Of a stretch of DNA of 32,149 bases, positions 1-7,972 are shown in pieces. The notes beneath the pieces were generated by a model. That model had not been told where the DNA came from, did not search any database, and saw only the letters and a program-made list of their open reading frames with translations. A program made the position numbers and the translations under genes. Within the stretch, counting starts at the first letter, position 1. Each line of letters begins with the position of its first letter. This DNA comes from Tissierellaceae bacterium (lineage in GTDB: Bacteria; Bacillota; Clostridia; Tissierellales; Tissierellaceae), in assembly GCA_018434075.1 (NCBI GenBank), contig JAHDQA010000050.1, positions 1-32,149 on the forward strand. Direction: 5' to 3'.

Positions 1-200
1 AGTTTTCTATGCCTTTTTTTCTGTGCTTAAGTATAATGTTTATAATTAATTAATTGTTTAATTGCAAAATCTATTGAATTTTTAATTTTAGCTGTGGATA
101 ACTCTATATATTTTTAATTTTGTATTCTGCAACTATCTAAATTATAATATCATATTTTAATATACTTTTATATCATTTATGATAATATTATTTATGAGCA

Positions 201-246
201 AATAATACAAAAAACAACTAGAAAACTAGTTGTTTTTTGTATTATT
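201..246 (-). terminator. Intrinsic terminator of the kor-rpiR operon
   Basis: A perfect 21-bp inverted repeat (arms 201-221 and 226-246) surrounds a 4-nt loop. On the minus strand the descending arm is U-rich, as expected for a Rho-independent terminator. The ascending arm lies inside the last six codons and stop codon of the rpiR-family gene, so the gene end and the terminator share the same bases. Confidence 0.85.
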
Positions 247-1098
247 CGATTCATTATAAGTACCATACTTATCCCATATAGACTCCAATTCTTCAAAATA
301 TGGAGTTATGTCCTCTCTTTTTTTGCTTGCTATTGCCAATATAAATGCATTTAAAAGGCTCATAGGCGCTACTAGAGAGTCTACAAAGGATAACATCTCC
401 GACTTAGCTATTAGCGATATGTCCGACCGATTATATGCTGGAGATAACCCACTGTCGGTAAATGTTATAATTTTGCAACCTTTAGTATTTACATAATCTA
501 GAGCATCTAACGTCCTTTTTGAGTACCTTGGGAAAGTAACGCAAATCAGAACATCGTTTGTCTTAATTTTAGCTAACTGTTCAAATATATCATTGGCAGT
601 AGGTTGAATTAATCTTACGTTGTCGAATATAAAGTTCAAATAAAAATTCAAATAACCCGCTAGAAATGTCGAGCTCCTTAATCCAAGTATATAGATGTTG
701 TTAGCTTCAATCACACTTTCAACAGCTGAATTAAAATTCGTTTCATCAATTTCAAGCATTGTTTTCCTCATGTTTTCTATATCTTTTCCCATAACTTTCT
801 CGATAAACTCGCTACTATTATTTAGCTCATCAGATAAAGATATTCTTTGAACGGTAGTCAATCTGTTTCTTATTAATTCCTGCAAATCCCGTTGCAATTC
901 TTTATATCCAGCATAGCCAAGAGCATTTGCAAATCTAACTACTGTTGACTCGCTTACATTCAATTGATTGCCTATAGCTGCTGCTGTCATAAATGCTGCT
1001 TTATCATAGTGATTTATGATATATTCTGCTATGATTTTTTGTGCTTTGCTGAGATTCATAAAACTTTCTTGAATATTTTGAATTACATTCTGATCCAT
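226..1098 (-). CDS. MurR/RpiR family transcriptional regulator (HTH + SIS)
   Basis: A 290-residue DNA-binding regulator. Residues about 1-77 form the RpiR-type helix-turn-helix (recognition region around NVSESTVVRFANALGY), and residues about 120-250 form a SIS domain, which in this family binds phosphosugars or related ligands. I place the start at ATG 1098, preceded by GAGAGG; an in-frame TTG at 1104 sits too close to that ribosome site. It lies 16 nt after korC and is the last gene of the korDABC operon, so it may control that operon. If so, its ligand is more likely a metabolite of the 2-oxoacid pathway than a sugar, but nothing in the sequence shows the ligand. The family call is firm; the target is inference. 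Confidence 0.88.
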   Translation of the reverse strand: MDQNVIQNIQESFMNLSKAQKIIAEYIINHYDKAAFMTAAAIGNQLNVSESTVVRFANALGYAGYKELQRDLQELIRNRLTTVQRISLSDELNNSSEFIEKVMGKDIENMRKTMLEIDETNFNSAVESVIEANNIYILGLRSSTFLAGYLNFYLNFIFDNVRLIQPTANDIFEQLAKIKTNDVLICVTFPRYSKRTLDALDYVNTKGCKIITFTDSGLSPAYNRSDISLIAKSEMLSFVDSLVAPMSLLNAFILAIASKKREDITPYFEELESIWDKYGTYNESNNTKNN

Positions 1099-1114
1099 CA
1101 GCAATATCCTCTCT

Positions 1115-1642
1115 CTATTTAATTAAATTTCTCCCTTCAATTAAAGCACTTCTGTTTAACTCTTCTGTACCTTTTGGTACTCTATCTAAAACAGCTTTTT
1201 CCAAAGATTCTTCTGATACGAGATTTAGTATTTCATTAAGTGCTCCCAACGCTACAATATTTGCTACCATAGACTTTTTTAGTTTTTCATTTGCTGTTTC
1301 AATTATTGGAATTTGATATACTTTGATATCATTTCTATCCGGTTTATCTACTGAACTATCAATTACAAGAATGCCACCTTCTTTTAGCGTCTTTATATAT
1401 TTTTTGCATGCAACATTTGTAAGAGCGAGAAGTAAATCACATTCAGTGATCTTAGGAAAAACAATCTCTTTATCGCTGATAATAACTTCTGCTTTACTAG
1501 CTCCACCCCTTGCTTCTGGCCCGTATGATTGAGACTGAAGTGCATTTTTGCCATCAAGTATTGCAGCTTCAGCAAGTATAATACCTCCAGTAATAAGACC
1601 TTGCCCTCCTGAACCTGTCAACCTAATTTCATATTGTTTCAT
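1115..1642 (-). CDS. korC: 2-oxoacid:ferredoxin oxidoreductase, gamma subunit
   Basis: A 175-residue gamma subunit of a four-subunit 2-oxoacid (probably 2-oxoglutarate) ferredoxin oxidoreductase. The N-terminal glycine-rich segment GSGGQGLITGG (residues 10-20) and the GPEARGGAS segment (about 41-49) are typical of the POR_gamma fold. The start is ATG 1642 after AGGAGAG; the TTG one codon upstream is less likely. The korB stop TGA and this ATG share an A, so the two are translationally coupled. Together with korD, korA and korB it makes the complete enzyme that oxidatively decarboxylates a 2-oxoacid to acyl-CoA while reducing ferredoxin, or runs in reverse. The substrate is not fixed by sequence alone; branched-chain 2-oxoacids are the main alternative. 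Confidence 0.9.
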   Translation of the reverse strand: MKQYEIRLTGSGGQGLITGGIILAEAAILDGKNALQSQSYGPEARGGASKAEVIISDKEIVFPKITECDLLLALTNVACKKYIKTLKEGGILVIDSSVDKPDRNDIKVYQIPIIETANEKLKKSMVANIVALGALNEILNLVSEESLEKAVLDRVPKGTEELNRSALIEGRNLIK

Positions 1643-2466
1643 CAATTTCTCTCCTTTCCAAGAGAATCAATTAGCCTTTGATACTGCTCAGTATATTCTT
1701 TTCTTTCTTTAGAATATAATTTACCTATAGGGAATTTGCCAATTTTATCTTCTTCACTCATTTTATTCCAAGCAGAATACATTACGCCATTTTCTTTCAA
1801 GTACTGAATCATGTCTACCGCTGAACCTTTTTTGTTTTTTCTGCCATAATAAGTTGGACATGTTGAAATAGCTTCAATAAAGGAAAAACCTTTATTTAGA
1901 ATTCCCTCTTGTATCACTTTTTCAAGCATATTTACAGCATAAACGGTGCCTCTTGCAACATATGTCGCACCAGCAGCATTTGCTAATTCACATAAATCAA
2001 AATTTGGGTCAATGCTTCCATAAGGTGCAGTTGTAGCTTTATCTCCAGTAGGTGTTGTAGGTGAGTATTGTCCTCCAGTCATTCCGTAGATGCTATTGTT
2101 AAACACGACTGTTGTTAAATCTATATTTCTTCTAGCGGCATGAATTAAATGATTTCCTCCTATCGCAGAAGAATCGCCATCGCCCGTAATAACAATCACA
2201 TGTAATTTGGGATTTGCTAATTTCACTCCAGTGGCAAATGCCAGTGCTCTCCCATGTGTAGTGTGCAGAGTATTAAAGTCCAAGTAGCCAGCTGCTCTTG
2301 AAGAACAACCAATACCTGATACAATACAAACATCATCTTTAGGTATATTTAAATTATCAATAGCTTTTACTATAGCTCTAGTAACTATTCCATTTCCACA
2401 ACCTGGGCACCAAATATGTGGAAGCGTTTCCGTTCTAAAATAATTGGTTACTAATTCACTAGGCAT
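1642..2466 (-). CDS. korB: 2-oxoacid:ferredoxin oxidoreductase, beta (TPP-binding) subunit
   Basis: A 274-residue thiamine-pyrophosphate subunit. The CPGCG motif at residues 20-24 supplies cluster-ligand cysteines, and the TPP/Mg motif starts with GDGD at residues 95-98 and ends with NN at 123-124. ATG 2466 follows GGAGG and overlaps the end of korA by 8 nt. This subunit holds the active site where the 2-oxoacid is decarboxylated, and electrons pass to the ferredoxin subunit KorD. The length is normal for the family. The D-A-B-C order and the separate ferredoxin gene favour the Kor (2-oxoglutarate) or Vor (branched-chain) class over pyruvate:ferredoxin oxidoreductase, which in Clostridia is usually one long fused protein. 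Confidence 0.92.
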   Translation of the reverse strand: MPSELVTNYFRTETLPHIWCPGCGNGIVTRAIVKAIDNLNIPKDDVCIVSGIGCSSRAAGYLDFNTLHTTHGRALAFATGVKLANPKLHVIVITGDGDSSAIGGNHLIHAARRNIDLTTVVFNNSIYGMTGGQYSPTTPTGDKATTAPYGSIDPNFDLCELANAAGATYVARGTVYAVNMLEKVIQEGILNKGFSFIEAISTCPTYYGRKNKKGSAVDMIQYLKENGVMYSAWNKMSEEDKIGKFPIGKLYSKERKEYTEQYQRLIDSLGKERN

Positions 2467-3598
2467 ATATATCCTCCTTAATAAATGAAACTATTTCTTG
2501 TGGAGTAATTATATCTCCATTAATCTTGCCATATTTTCCTATACTACACTGTCCAGCTGCAATCCTTTGGACTTCCAGCATGTATTGCCCTGCATTTAAC
2601 TCAACAACATAAATTTTCTTTACTTTTTTACTCAATTCATATAATTGCTTTTCTGGCGAAGGCCATATTGTAATGGGTCTAAACATGCCTATTTTTATCC
2701 CTGATTCTCTCAATTTGTTCACAGCAACTTTAGACGATCTAGATATAGCTCCGAACGAAACTATAGCATAATCAGCATCCTCGAGTAAATATTCTTCATA
2801 TGTTACAATGTCATCTTTATTATTTTCTATTTTATTTATTAGCCTTTTAAGTAGTTTATCTGCTACAACCTCATTGCCACTAGGAAATCCCGTTTCATCA
2901 TGAACTAATCCCGTTACATTATATCTATACCCTGTTCCAAAAGAAGCCATTTCAGGGACTATATCATTTTCGTTCACTTTATATGCTAAATACTTATCAG
3001 GAGATATTGTTGGTTTTTTTCTGTCATAAATTTCTATGTCCTTCAATTCTTCTAAATCTATTTTTTCTCTCATATGACCAATAATTTCATCTAAAAGTAA
3101 TATAACCGGAGTTCTATATTTCTCTGAAAGATTAAAAGCTCTAACTGTTGTTGTATAAATTTCTTTAACTGAAGATGGATATAGTACTATAATTGAATGA
3201 TCTCCATGTGTACCCCACCTTGCTTGCATTATATCGCCTTGTGAAGGAGATGTAGGCAAGCCTGTGCTTGGACCACTTCTTTGGACATCAACAATTACGA
3301 TAGGTATTTCAGCCATTATCCCATATCCAATATTTTCTTGTTTAAGACTAAAGCCTGGCCCAGATGTCGCCGTCATAGATTTAATACCAGTTAAAGATGC
3401 TCCAAGTGCAGCAGCAATACCAGCGATTTCGTCTTCCATTTGTATAAATTTACCACCAAATCTAGGTAGTAATTCGGATGACAGTTCAGCTATTTCAGTC
3501 GATGGCGTTATTGGATATCCAGAATAAAATCTCATACCAGCATGTATTGCACCGGCTACACACGCTTCATTGCCTTGCATTAATTTTATTTCAGACAT
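2459..3598 (-). CDS. korA: 2-oxoacid:ferredoxin oxidoreductase, alpha subunit
   Basis: A 379-residue alpha subunit with the N-terminal pyrimidine-binding region signature GYPITPSTEIAE (about residues 27-38) and the TATSGPGFSL segment typical of KorA. The frame is open to 3637, but ATG 3598 is the real start: it has GGAGG at the right distance, and its first base is the last base of the korD stop codon (TAATG coupling). It pairs with KorB to form the catalytic core. The start of the protein (SEIKLMQGNEA) resembles KorA of 2-oxoglutarate oxidoreductases more than VorB, so 2-oxoglutarate is my preferred substrate, producing succinyl-CoA or, in reverse, glutamate precursors. Confidence 0.9.
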   Translation of the reverse strand: MSEIKLMQGNEACVAGAIHAGMRFYSGYPITPSTEIAELSSELLPRFGGKFIQMEDEIAGIAAALGASLTGIKSMTATSGPGFSLKQENIGYGIMAEIPIVIVDVQRSGPSTGLPTSPSQGDIMQARWGTHGDHSIIVLYPSSVKEIYTTTVRAFNLSEKYRTPVILLLDEIIGHMREKIDLEELKDIEIYDRKKPTISPDKYLAYKVNENDIVPEMASFGTGYRYNVTGLVHDETGFPSGNEVVADKLLKRLINKIENNKDDIVTYEEYLLEDADYAIVSFGAISRSSKVAVNKLRESGIKIGMFRPITIWPSPEKQLYELSKKVKKIYVVELNAGQYMLEVQRIAAGQCSIGKYGKINGDIITPQEIVSFIKEDIYA

Positions 3599-3801
3599 TA
3601 CTTTTCCTCCTCTAAATATATAGCGTAATCTGGACAATGATATTCACATTGGCCACATTTTATGCATTTATCTACATTCTTAATAACTACTTTTTCATCT
3701 TCAACCGCCAAAACTTGCTTTGGACATACAAAAACGCAAATTCCACATCCTTTGCACCAATTAGTATTTGTCTTTAAGGATTGTTTTTCTTTTACAGGCA
3801 T
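3598..3801 (-). CDS. korD: 2-oxoacid:ferredoxin oxidoreductase, delta (2[4Fe-4S] ferredoxin) subunit
   Basis: A 67-residue ferredoxin-like subunit with two CxxCxxCxxxCP clusters (CKGCGICVFVCP and CIKCGQCEYHCP), each binding a [4Fe-4S] centre. It carries electrons from the TPP subunit to free ferredoxin. ATG 3801 follows a GGGGG ribosome site. It is the first gene of the korDABC-rpiR operon and sits about 30 nt downstream of a near-consensus promoter. Confidence 0.93.
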   Translation of the reverse strand: MPVKEKQSLKTNTNWCKGCGICVFVCPKQVLAVEDEKVVIKNVDKCIKCGQCEYHCPDYAIYLEEEK

Positions 3802-3831
3802 TTTGGATCCCCCTTTAATTCTATTAATAAA

Positions 3832-3860
3832 ATAATATCAAAATAGATATAATTTTGCAA
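3832..3860 (-). promoter_or_regulatory. Sigma-A-type promoter of korDABC-rpiR
   Basis: On the minus strand, TTGCAA (3860-3855) and TATTAT (3837-3832) are separated by exactly 17 nt. This is a good housekeeping promoter, ending about 30 nt before the korD start codon. Confidence 0.75.
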
Positions 3861-3894
3861 GTTTTGTTTCATATTTTTATAATATTTAATTTTG

Positions 3895-3912
3895 TTGAAG
3901 GATATCCTTCAA
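3895..3912. promoter_or_regulatory. 18-bp perfect palindrome upstream of the kor promoter (candidate operator)
   Basis: TTGAAGGATATCCTTCAA is a perfect dyad with no spacer, lying 34 bp upstream of the -35 box of the kor promoter. The distance fits an activator site or an upstream repressor site. The RpiR-type regulator encoded at the end of the same operon is the obvious candidate, but binding is not shown. Confidence 0.5.
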
Positions 3913-3945
3913 TTCTCGAAGACATTCTTTAATTTATTTGAATAT

Positions 3946-3983
3946 AAAACAGAAAGGACATATAAATATGTCCTTTCTGTTTT
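3946..3983 (-). terminator. Intrinsic terminator after oadA
   Basis: Arms 3946-3963 and 3966-3983 form a perfect 18-bp stem around a 2-nt centre, with a T-rich descending arm on the minus strand. It starts in the oadA stop codon and ends the long oapA-to-oadA gene series. The inverted repeat is symmetrical, but no plus-strand gene reads into it. Confidence 0.85.
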
Positions 3984-5379
3984 ATACCGGATAAGTTTTT
4001 TCTTCTTCGTTTAATAAATCAGTTTCAATTTTATATTTTGCTGCCATCCTTTGTTTAAAGAAATTCATCGCTACTTGAGGAAATAGAGCATAACTTAGCA
4101 CGTCTTCCTCTTGTTCAATATATTGCTTAATTTCATTGCGATATTTATTGAGTTCTGGCTCTAATAAATCAGCTGGTCTGCCTTCATATACTTCCTCTTC
4201 GCCTATTATCAATTTCTTTATTTCGTCTTTTATTGGTACAACTGGTCTACCATATAAGCCTTTTACATAATTTTTTACTTCATTAGGTACCATTTTATAC
4301 CTTTCTGATGTCAATACATTAAATAGTGCTTGAGTACCAACCATTTGACTCATTGGCGTTACTAATGGTGGGAATCCCAAGTCTTCTCTAACTTTAGGAA
4401 TTTCTTTTAAAACCTCTTCATATTTATCTTCTTTGTTTTGCGCTTTCAATTGAGACACAAGATTTGATAACATTCCTCCAGGCACTTGATATTTTAAAGT
4501 GTTGATGTCTACTGCCAAGACTTTATTATCCAATAGTCCTTCATTCTCATATTTGTTACGTAAAACTTTAAAGTACTCAGAAATCTCTAAAATTTCATCA
4601 AAATCTATATCTGGGTAATATGGACTTCCTTCTAAGGAAACTATCATTGGTTCAGTAGCTGGTTGACTTGTTCCATTCCCTAATGGTGAAATTGCAGTAT
4701 CTATTATGTCTGCACCTGCTTCAATCGCTTTCATATATGTCTGATTAGCGATACCACTTGTAAAATGTGAATGTATCTCAAGTGGCAAATCCGTGACTTT
4801 CTTAATTTCACTAACGAGTTCATATGCAGTATATGGTAAGAGTATTCCTGACATATCTTTGATACATATTGAATCTACTCCCATTTCAGCCATACCCTTG
4901 GCAACTTCGACATAATAGTCTATGTTATGAACTGGACTTACGGTGTAGCTAATTGCCCCTTGTGCATGTCCTCCATATTTCTTAGTTGCTTTAACAGAAG
5001 TTTCTAGATTTCTTAAATCATTTAAAGCATCAAATATTCTTATTATGTCTATTCCGTTCTTAATTGACAATCTAACAAATTCTTCAACAACATCATCCGG
5101 ATAGTGTTTATATCCAAGTAAATTTTGTCCTCTTAATAACATTTGCAATTTTGTGTTCTTAAATGCTTTTCTTAGAGCTCTCAACCTATCCCATGGATCT
5201 TCATTAAGATATCTTAGGCATGTATCAAATGTAGCACCACCCCATACCTCTAAAGCATAATAACCAGCTTTATCCATTTTGTCAGCTATTGGCAACATAT
5301 CTTCTGTCTTCATTCTAGTTGCAATAAGAGACTGATGCGCGTCTCTAAACGCTGTCTCAACTATTTTTACTTTTGTCAT
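3982..5379 (-). CDS. oadA: Oxaloacetate decarboxylase alpha / pyruvate carboxylase subunit B-type carboxyltransferase, no biotin domain
   Basis: A 465-residue carboxyltransferase. The N-terminal TIM barrel shows FRDAHQS (residues 11-17), the lysine expected to be carboxylated, K174 in CIKDMSG, and the metal-binding histidines H203 and H205 in EIHSHF, followed by a conserved PYC/OadA C-terminal domain. Full OadA proteins carry a C-terminal biotinyl domain with an MKM motif; this one stops before it, so the biotin carrier must be a separate protein encoded elsewhere. It moves CO2 between biotin and pyruvate/oxaloacetate, either in a Na+-pumping decarboxylase or in a split pyruvate carboxylase. 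ATG 5379 overlaps the end of the preceding methyltransferase by 4 nt. A transcarboxylase 5S subunit is an alternative. Confidence 0.88.
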   Translation of the reverse strand: MTKVKIVETAFRDAHQSLIATRMKTEDMLPIADKMDKAGYYALEVWGGATFDTCLRYLNEDPWDRLRALRKAFKNTKLQMLLRGQNLLGYKHYPDDVVEEFVRLSIKNGIDIIRIFDALNDLRNLETSVKATKKYGGHAQGAISYTVSPVHNIDYYVEVAKGMAEMGVDSICIKDMSGILLPYTAYELVSEIKKVTDLPLEIHSHFTSGIANQTYMKAIEAGADIIDTAISPLGNGTSQPATEPMIVSLEGSPYYPDIDFDEILEISEYFKVLRNKYENEGLLDNKVLAVDINTLKYQVPGGMLSNLVSQLKAQNKEDKYEEVLKEIPKVREDLGFPPLVTPMSQMVGTQALFNVLTSERYKMVPNEVKNYVKGLYGRPVVPIKDEIKKLIIGEEEVYEGRPADLLEPELNKYRNEIKQYIEQEEDVLSYALFPQVAMNFFKQRMAAKYKIETDLLNEEEKTYPV

Positions 5380-5954
5380 GACTTTCCTCCTCTGTTTTCA
5401 ATGCAAAATAATCTCGGTGGATTATTTATTTGATTGATAAAACTAGCTTCAAAAATATTGTATTTTTTTTGATCTAGTGCGCTCAGATAATTTTGCACCG
5501 ATTGATATTCTTCAAAACCGCCGGAATGGCCAATGTAAGAAATTACTAAAATTATTCCATTTTCTTTTAACAACCCAAGTGTTTTTTCTATGCTTTCTAT
5601 TGTTGTAGAAGCAGTTGTAGTAATTTCTTTGTGGCTCCCAGGTAAATACCCTAGATTGAAAATAGCAAAATCCAGTGTTTCTTTTATATATTTATCAACA
5701 TTTGTATGACTATCGTTTATTAATATAGTCTGTAATAGTAAATCAGCTTTAGCTAATTTCTCTTTTGTGATTTCAATTGCAATTTCTTGGATATCAAACC
5801 CGTAAACTTTGCCATTCTTTCCGACTTTTTGTGCTAATTTAATTGTATCGTTTCCATTGCCCACAGTTCCATCAAGGCATACATAACCTGAGTGTACAAA
5901 TTTATCTATTAATATATCTTCAATAGAAATTACATTATTTAAATTGTCTTTCAT
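5376..5954 (-). CDS. mnmM: MnmM-type (YtqB family) SAM-dependent tRNA methyltransferase
   Basis: A 192-residue class I methyltransferase. The SAM-binding segment DGTVGNGNDT lies at residues 28-37, FDIQ at 53-56, and the family signature NLGYLPG at 100-106. This matches the YtqB family (old name rRNA methylase), shown in Gram-positives to be MnmM, which methylates nm5U34 to mnm5U34 in tRNA anticodons. The frame is open upstream to 6014 inside rluB, but ATG 5954 has a good AGGTGAG site and starts just after the rluB stop, so I use that. Co-transcription with rluB groups two RNA-modification enzymes. The molecular role is taken from the family. Confidence 0.85.
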   Translation of the reverse strand: MKDNLNNVISIEDILIDKFVHSGYVCLDGTVGNGNDTIKLAQKVGKNGKVYGFDIQEIAIEITKEKLAKADLLLQTILINDSHTNVDKYIKETLDFAIFNLGYLPGSHKEITTTASTTIESIEKTLGLLKENGIILVISYIGHSGGFEEYQSVQNYLSALDQKKYNIFEASFINQINNPPRLFCIENRGGKS

Positions 5955-5965
5955 CAATAACTCAC

Positions 5966-6703
5966 CTATAATTGATTCAGGAATTTCAATTCTTTTTCTG
6001 TAAGATATCTCCATTCTCCAGGTCTTAAATCACCCAATTCTATCTCGCCAATTGAGACTCTTTTCAACCGTTTAACGGGGTGACCAATCTTTTCACACAT
6101 TTTTTTTACTTGATGGTTTCTGCCCTCATATATTTCAATAACTACCACAGCATCCTCATTAATTTTGTCAATGATGTAGGCTCTAGCTTTTGCAGTTTTT
6201 TTATTGTCAATTACTATTCCATTTCTTAATTTGTCTAGCTCCAATTCACTTGGTATGCCATCAACCATTGCAATGTACTTTTTATAAACTTTTTTGCTAG
6301 GGTGCATTAACTTATTAGCTATATCTCCATCATTGGTCAAGATAATTAATCCTGACGTGTCATAATCCAATCTACCAACGGGATATATACGCTGTTTTAT
6401 GTCCTTTGTAAAATTCAAAACAGTCTTTCTATTTTTCTCATCTTTTACACTTGTTATAACACCCGAAGGTTTATTTAATGCAATATACACTTTGTCATTA
6501 TCAAGAGTAATTAATTGATTGTTAACTTTGACTTTATCTTTTGATATGTCAACTTTATAACCCATATCAGTTATCAAAGTGTCATTTACTGACACTCTAC
6601 CATCTAAAATCATCTGTTCAGCTTTTCTTCTAGAACAAATTCCGGCTTTTGCAATATACTTTTGCAATCTCATTAAATTTTCATCTTTATTTTCACTGGT
6701 CAT
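5966..6703 (-). CDS. rluB: 23S rRNA pseudouridine synthase RluB/RsuA family
   Basis: A 245-residue pseudouridine synthase. An S4 RNA-binding domain (about residues 11-58, RLQKYIAKAGICSRRKAE) precedes a catalytic domain with the GRLDYDTSGL motif, where D113 is the expected catalytic aspartate. It probably isomerises a uridine in the 23S peptidyl-transferase region, as RluB does. ATG 6703 follows AGGAGAT and overlaps the end of scpB by 11 nt. The scpA-scpB-rluB link is widely conserved in Firmicutes. In spore formers such as Bacillus, dacB and spmAB sit between scpB and rluB; here they are absent. Confidence 0.92.
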   Translation of the reverse strand: MTSENKDENLMRLQKYIAKAGICSRRKAEQMILDGRVSVNDTLITDMGYKVDISKDKVKVNNQLITLDNDKVYIALNKPSGVITSVKDEKNRKTVLNFTKDIKQRIYPVGRLDYDTSGLIILTNDGDIANKLMHPSKKVYKKYIAMVDGIPSELELDKLRNGIVIDNKKTAKARAYIIDKINEDAVVVIEIYEGRNHQVKKMCEKIGHPVKRLKRVSIGEIELGDLRPGEWRYLTEKELKFLNQL

Positions 6704-7232
6704 GTTGATCTCCTGGTTTTCTTAACTTTTTAATATCGGGTAAGTCTTCAATCTTTTCTATTCCAAAAAATCTTAAAAATTCATCCGTAGTAGCATATAA
6801 AATAGGTCTTCCAGGTCTATCAAGTCTCCCTGCTTCTCTTATTAATTTTTTTTGCAATAAAGTTTCAATGCTTTTATCGCTCTTGACTCCTCTTATTTCA
6901 TCAATTTCGAGTTTAGTGATAGGTTGCTTATATGCAATTATAGACAATGTTTCTAAAGATGCATTTGAAAGGTTTCTTTGATTTCTTGAAATTACAACTG
7001 CTTTAATAAAATCATAGTGTTCTGGTCTTGTTGTTAGTTGGTAGGCATTATTTATCTTAATTATTCGAATGCCCCTGTTTTGCTCCTCGAATTCTGTTTT
7101 CATCTCCTGTAAATATCTATTAACATCTTTTACAGAAATATCTATTACCTTTGATATTTCTTTGTCTTCTAAAGGATCTCCAAATGCAAATAGAAGTCCC
7201 TCGATAATGGATTTAAAATCCCTTTCATCCAC
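6693..7232 (-). CDS. scpB: Segregation and condensation protein B
   Basis: A 179-residue kleisin-binding winged-helix protein that joins ScpA and SMC to compact and segregate the chromosome. Family hallmarks include ALETLSIIAYKQPITKLEIDE (about residues 92-112) and the following RGVKSDKSIETLL. The start is GTG 7232, just after the scpA stop, with AGGG upstream. Length is normal. It is followed by rluB with overlap. The partner Smc is not in this window. Confidence 0.93.
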   Translation of the reverse strand: MDERDFKSIIEGLLFAFGDPLEDKEISKVIDISVKDVNRYLQEMKTEFEEQNRGIRIIKINNAYQLTTRPEHYDFIKAVVISRNQRNLSNASLETLSIIAYKQPITKLEIDEIRGVKSDKSIETLLQKKLIREAGRLDRPGRPILYATTDEFLRFFGIEKIEDLPDIKKLRKPGDQHDQ

Positions 7233-7233
7233 T

Positions 7234-7962
7234 TCAATCTACCCTTTCTATGATTATATCTTCACAGTCACTGCTTTGATAAGCAACTATAAATTTCTTT
7301 TTAAGCAATTCCAAGATAGCTAAAAAATATGCTATTGCATAACTCTTAGTTGGCACAACAAGCAGCTCACTAAAAGTTGTTTTTTTCTTATTTGATAACA
7401 CCTGTATTATATTGTTTTCACAAACTTCTTGTTTTATTTCAGGATGTCTAATCAATTTGACTGACTCCTCAGCAACCTTTTGAGTTTCTATGCGCTTTAT
7501 AATATGTTTAAATGTCATTGTGAGTTTATCTAAATCAATATCCTTTAATTCATCAATTGGATCTCTATATATGCTAATATCTTCTTGCATTTTATAAAAT
7601 GATTTCAGGTGGCTTTCTTGCATTTTACTAAGTGTTTCGCTCAACTCTTTGAAAAGTTTATATTCTTCCAGTTTTCGCACCAGTTCGGTTCTGGGATCAA
7701 TGTCGACCTCCATACCATCTTGTACTATTTTTTCAGTTGGTAACAACATTTTGGATTTTATCTCAAGTAATATAGATGCCATTATTATAAATTCACTAGC
7801 TAGTTCAATATCAATTTCATGCATTCTTTGAATATAGTCGATGAATTGATCTGTAACCTCATGAATAGGTATATCATAAATATCGATTTCATTTTTATCT
7901 ATTAAGTTTAGTAAAAGATCCAAAGGGCCCTCAAATGCTTCAATGCTTACTTTATACTCCAT
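7234..7962 (-). CDS. scpA: Segregation and condensation protein A (kleisin)
   Basis: A 242-residue kleisin that bridges the Smc heads. The N-terminal motif FEGPLDLLLNLI (about residues 10-21) and the C-terminal winged-helix region fit ScpA. The frame extends upstream to 7992 within the M50 protease gene, but ATG 7962 has a GAGG site 5 nt away and starts the conserved sequence, so I choose it. The gene start lies just inside the region after the protease stop. It works in the cytoplasm on DNA with ScpB and Smc. Confidence 0.93.
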   Translation of the reverse strand: MEYKVSIEAFEGPLDLLLNLIDKNEIDIYDIPIHEVTDQFIDYIQRMHEIDIELASEFIIMASILLEIKSKMLLPTEKIVQDGMEVDIDPRTELVRKLEEYKLFKELSETLSKMQESHLKSFYKMQEDISIYRDPIDELKDIDLDKLTMTFKHIIKRIETQKVAEESVKLIRHPEIKQEVCENNIIQVLSNKKKTTFSELLVVPTKSYAIAYFLAILELLKKKFIVAYQSSDCEDIIIERVD

Positions 7963-7972
7963 AATAACCTCA

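Noticed and set aside
1..200. AT-rich sequence at the window start
   Set aside because: No open frame, hairpin of note or paired promoter boxes that I could support.
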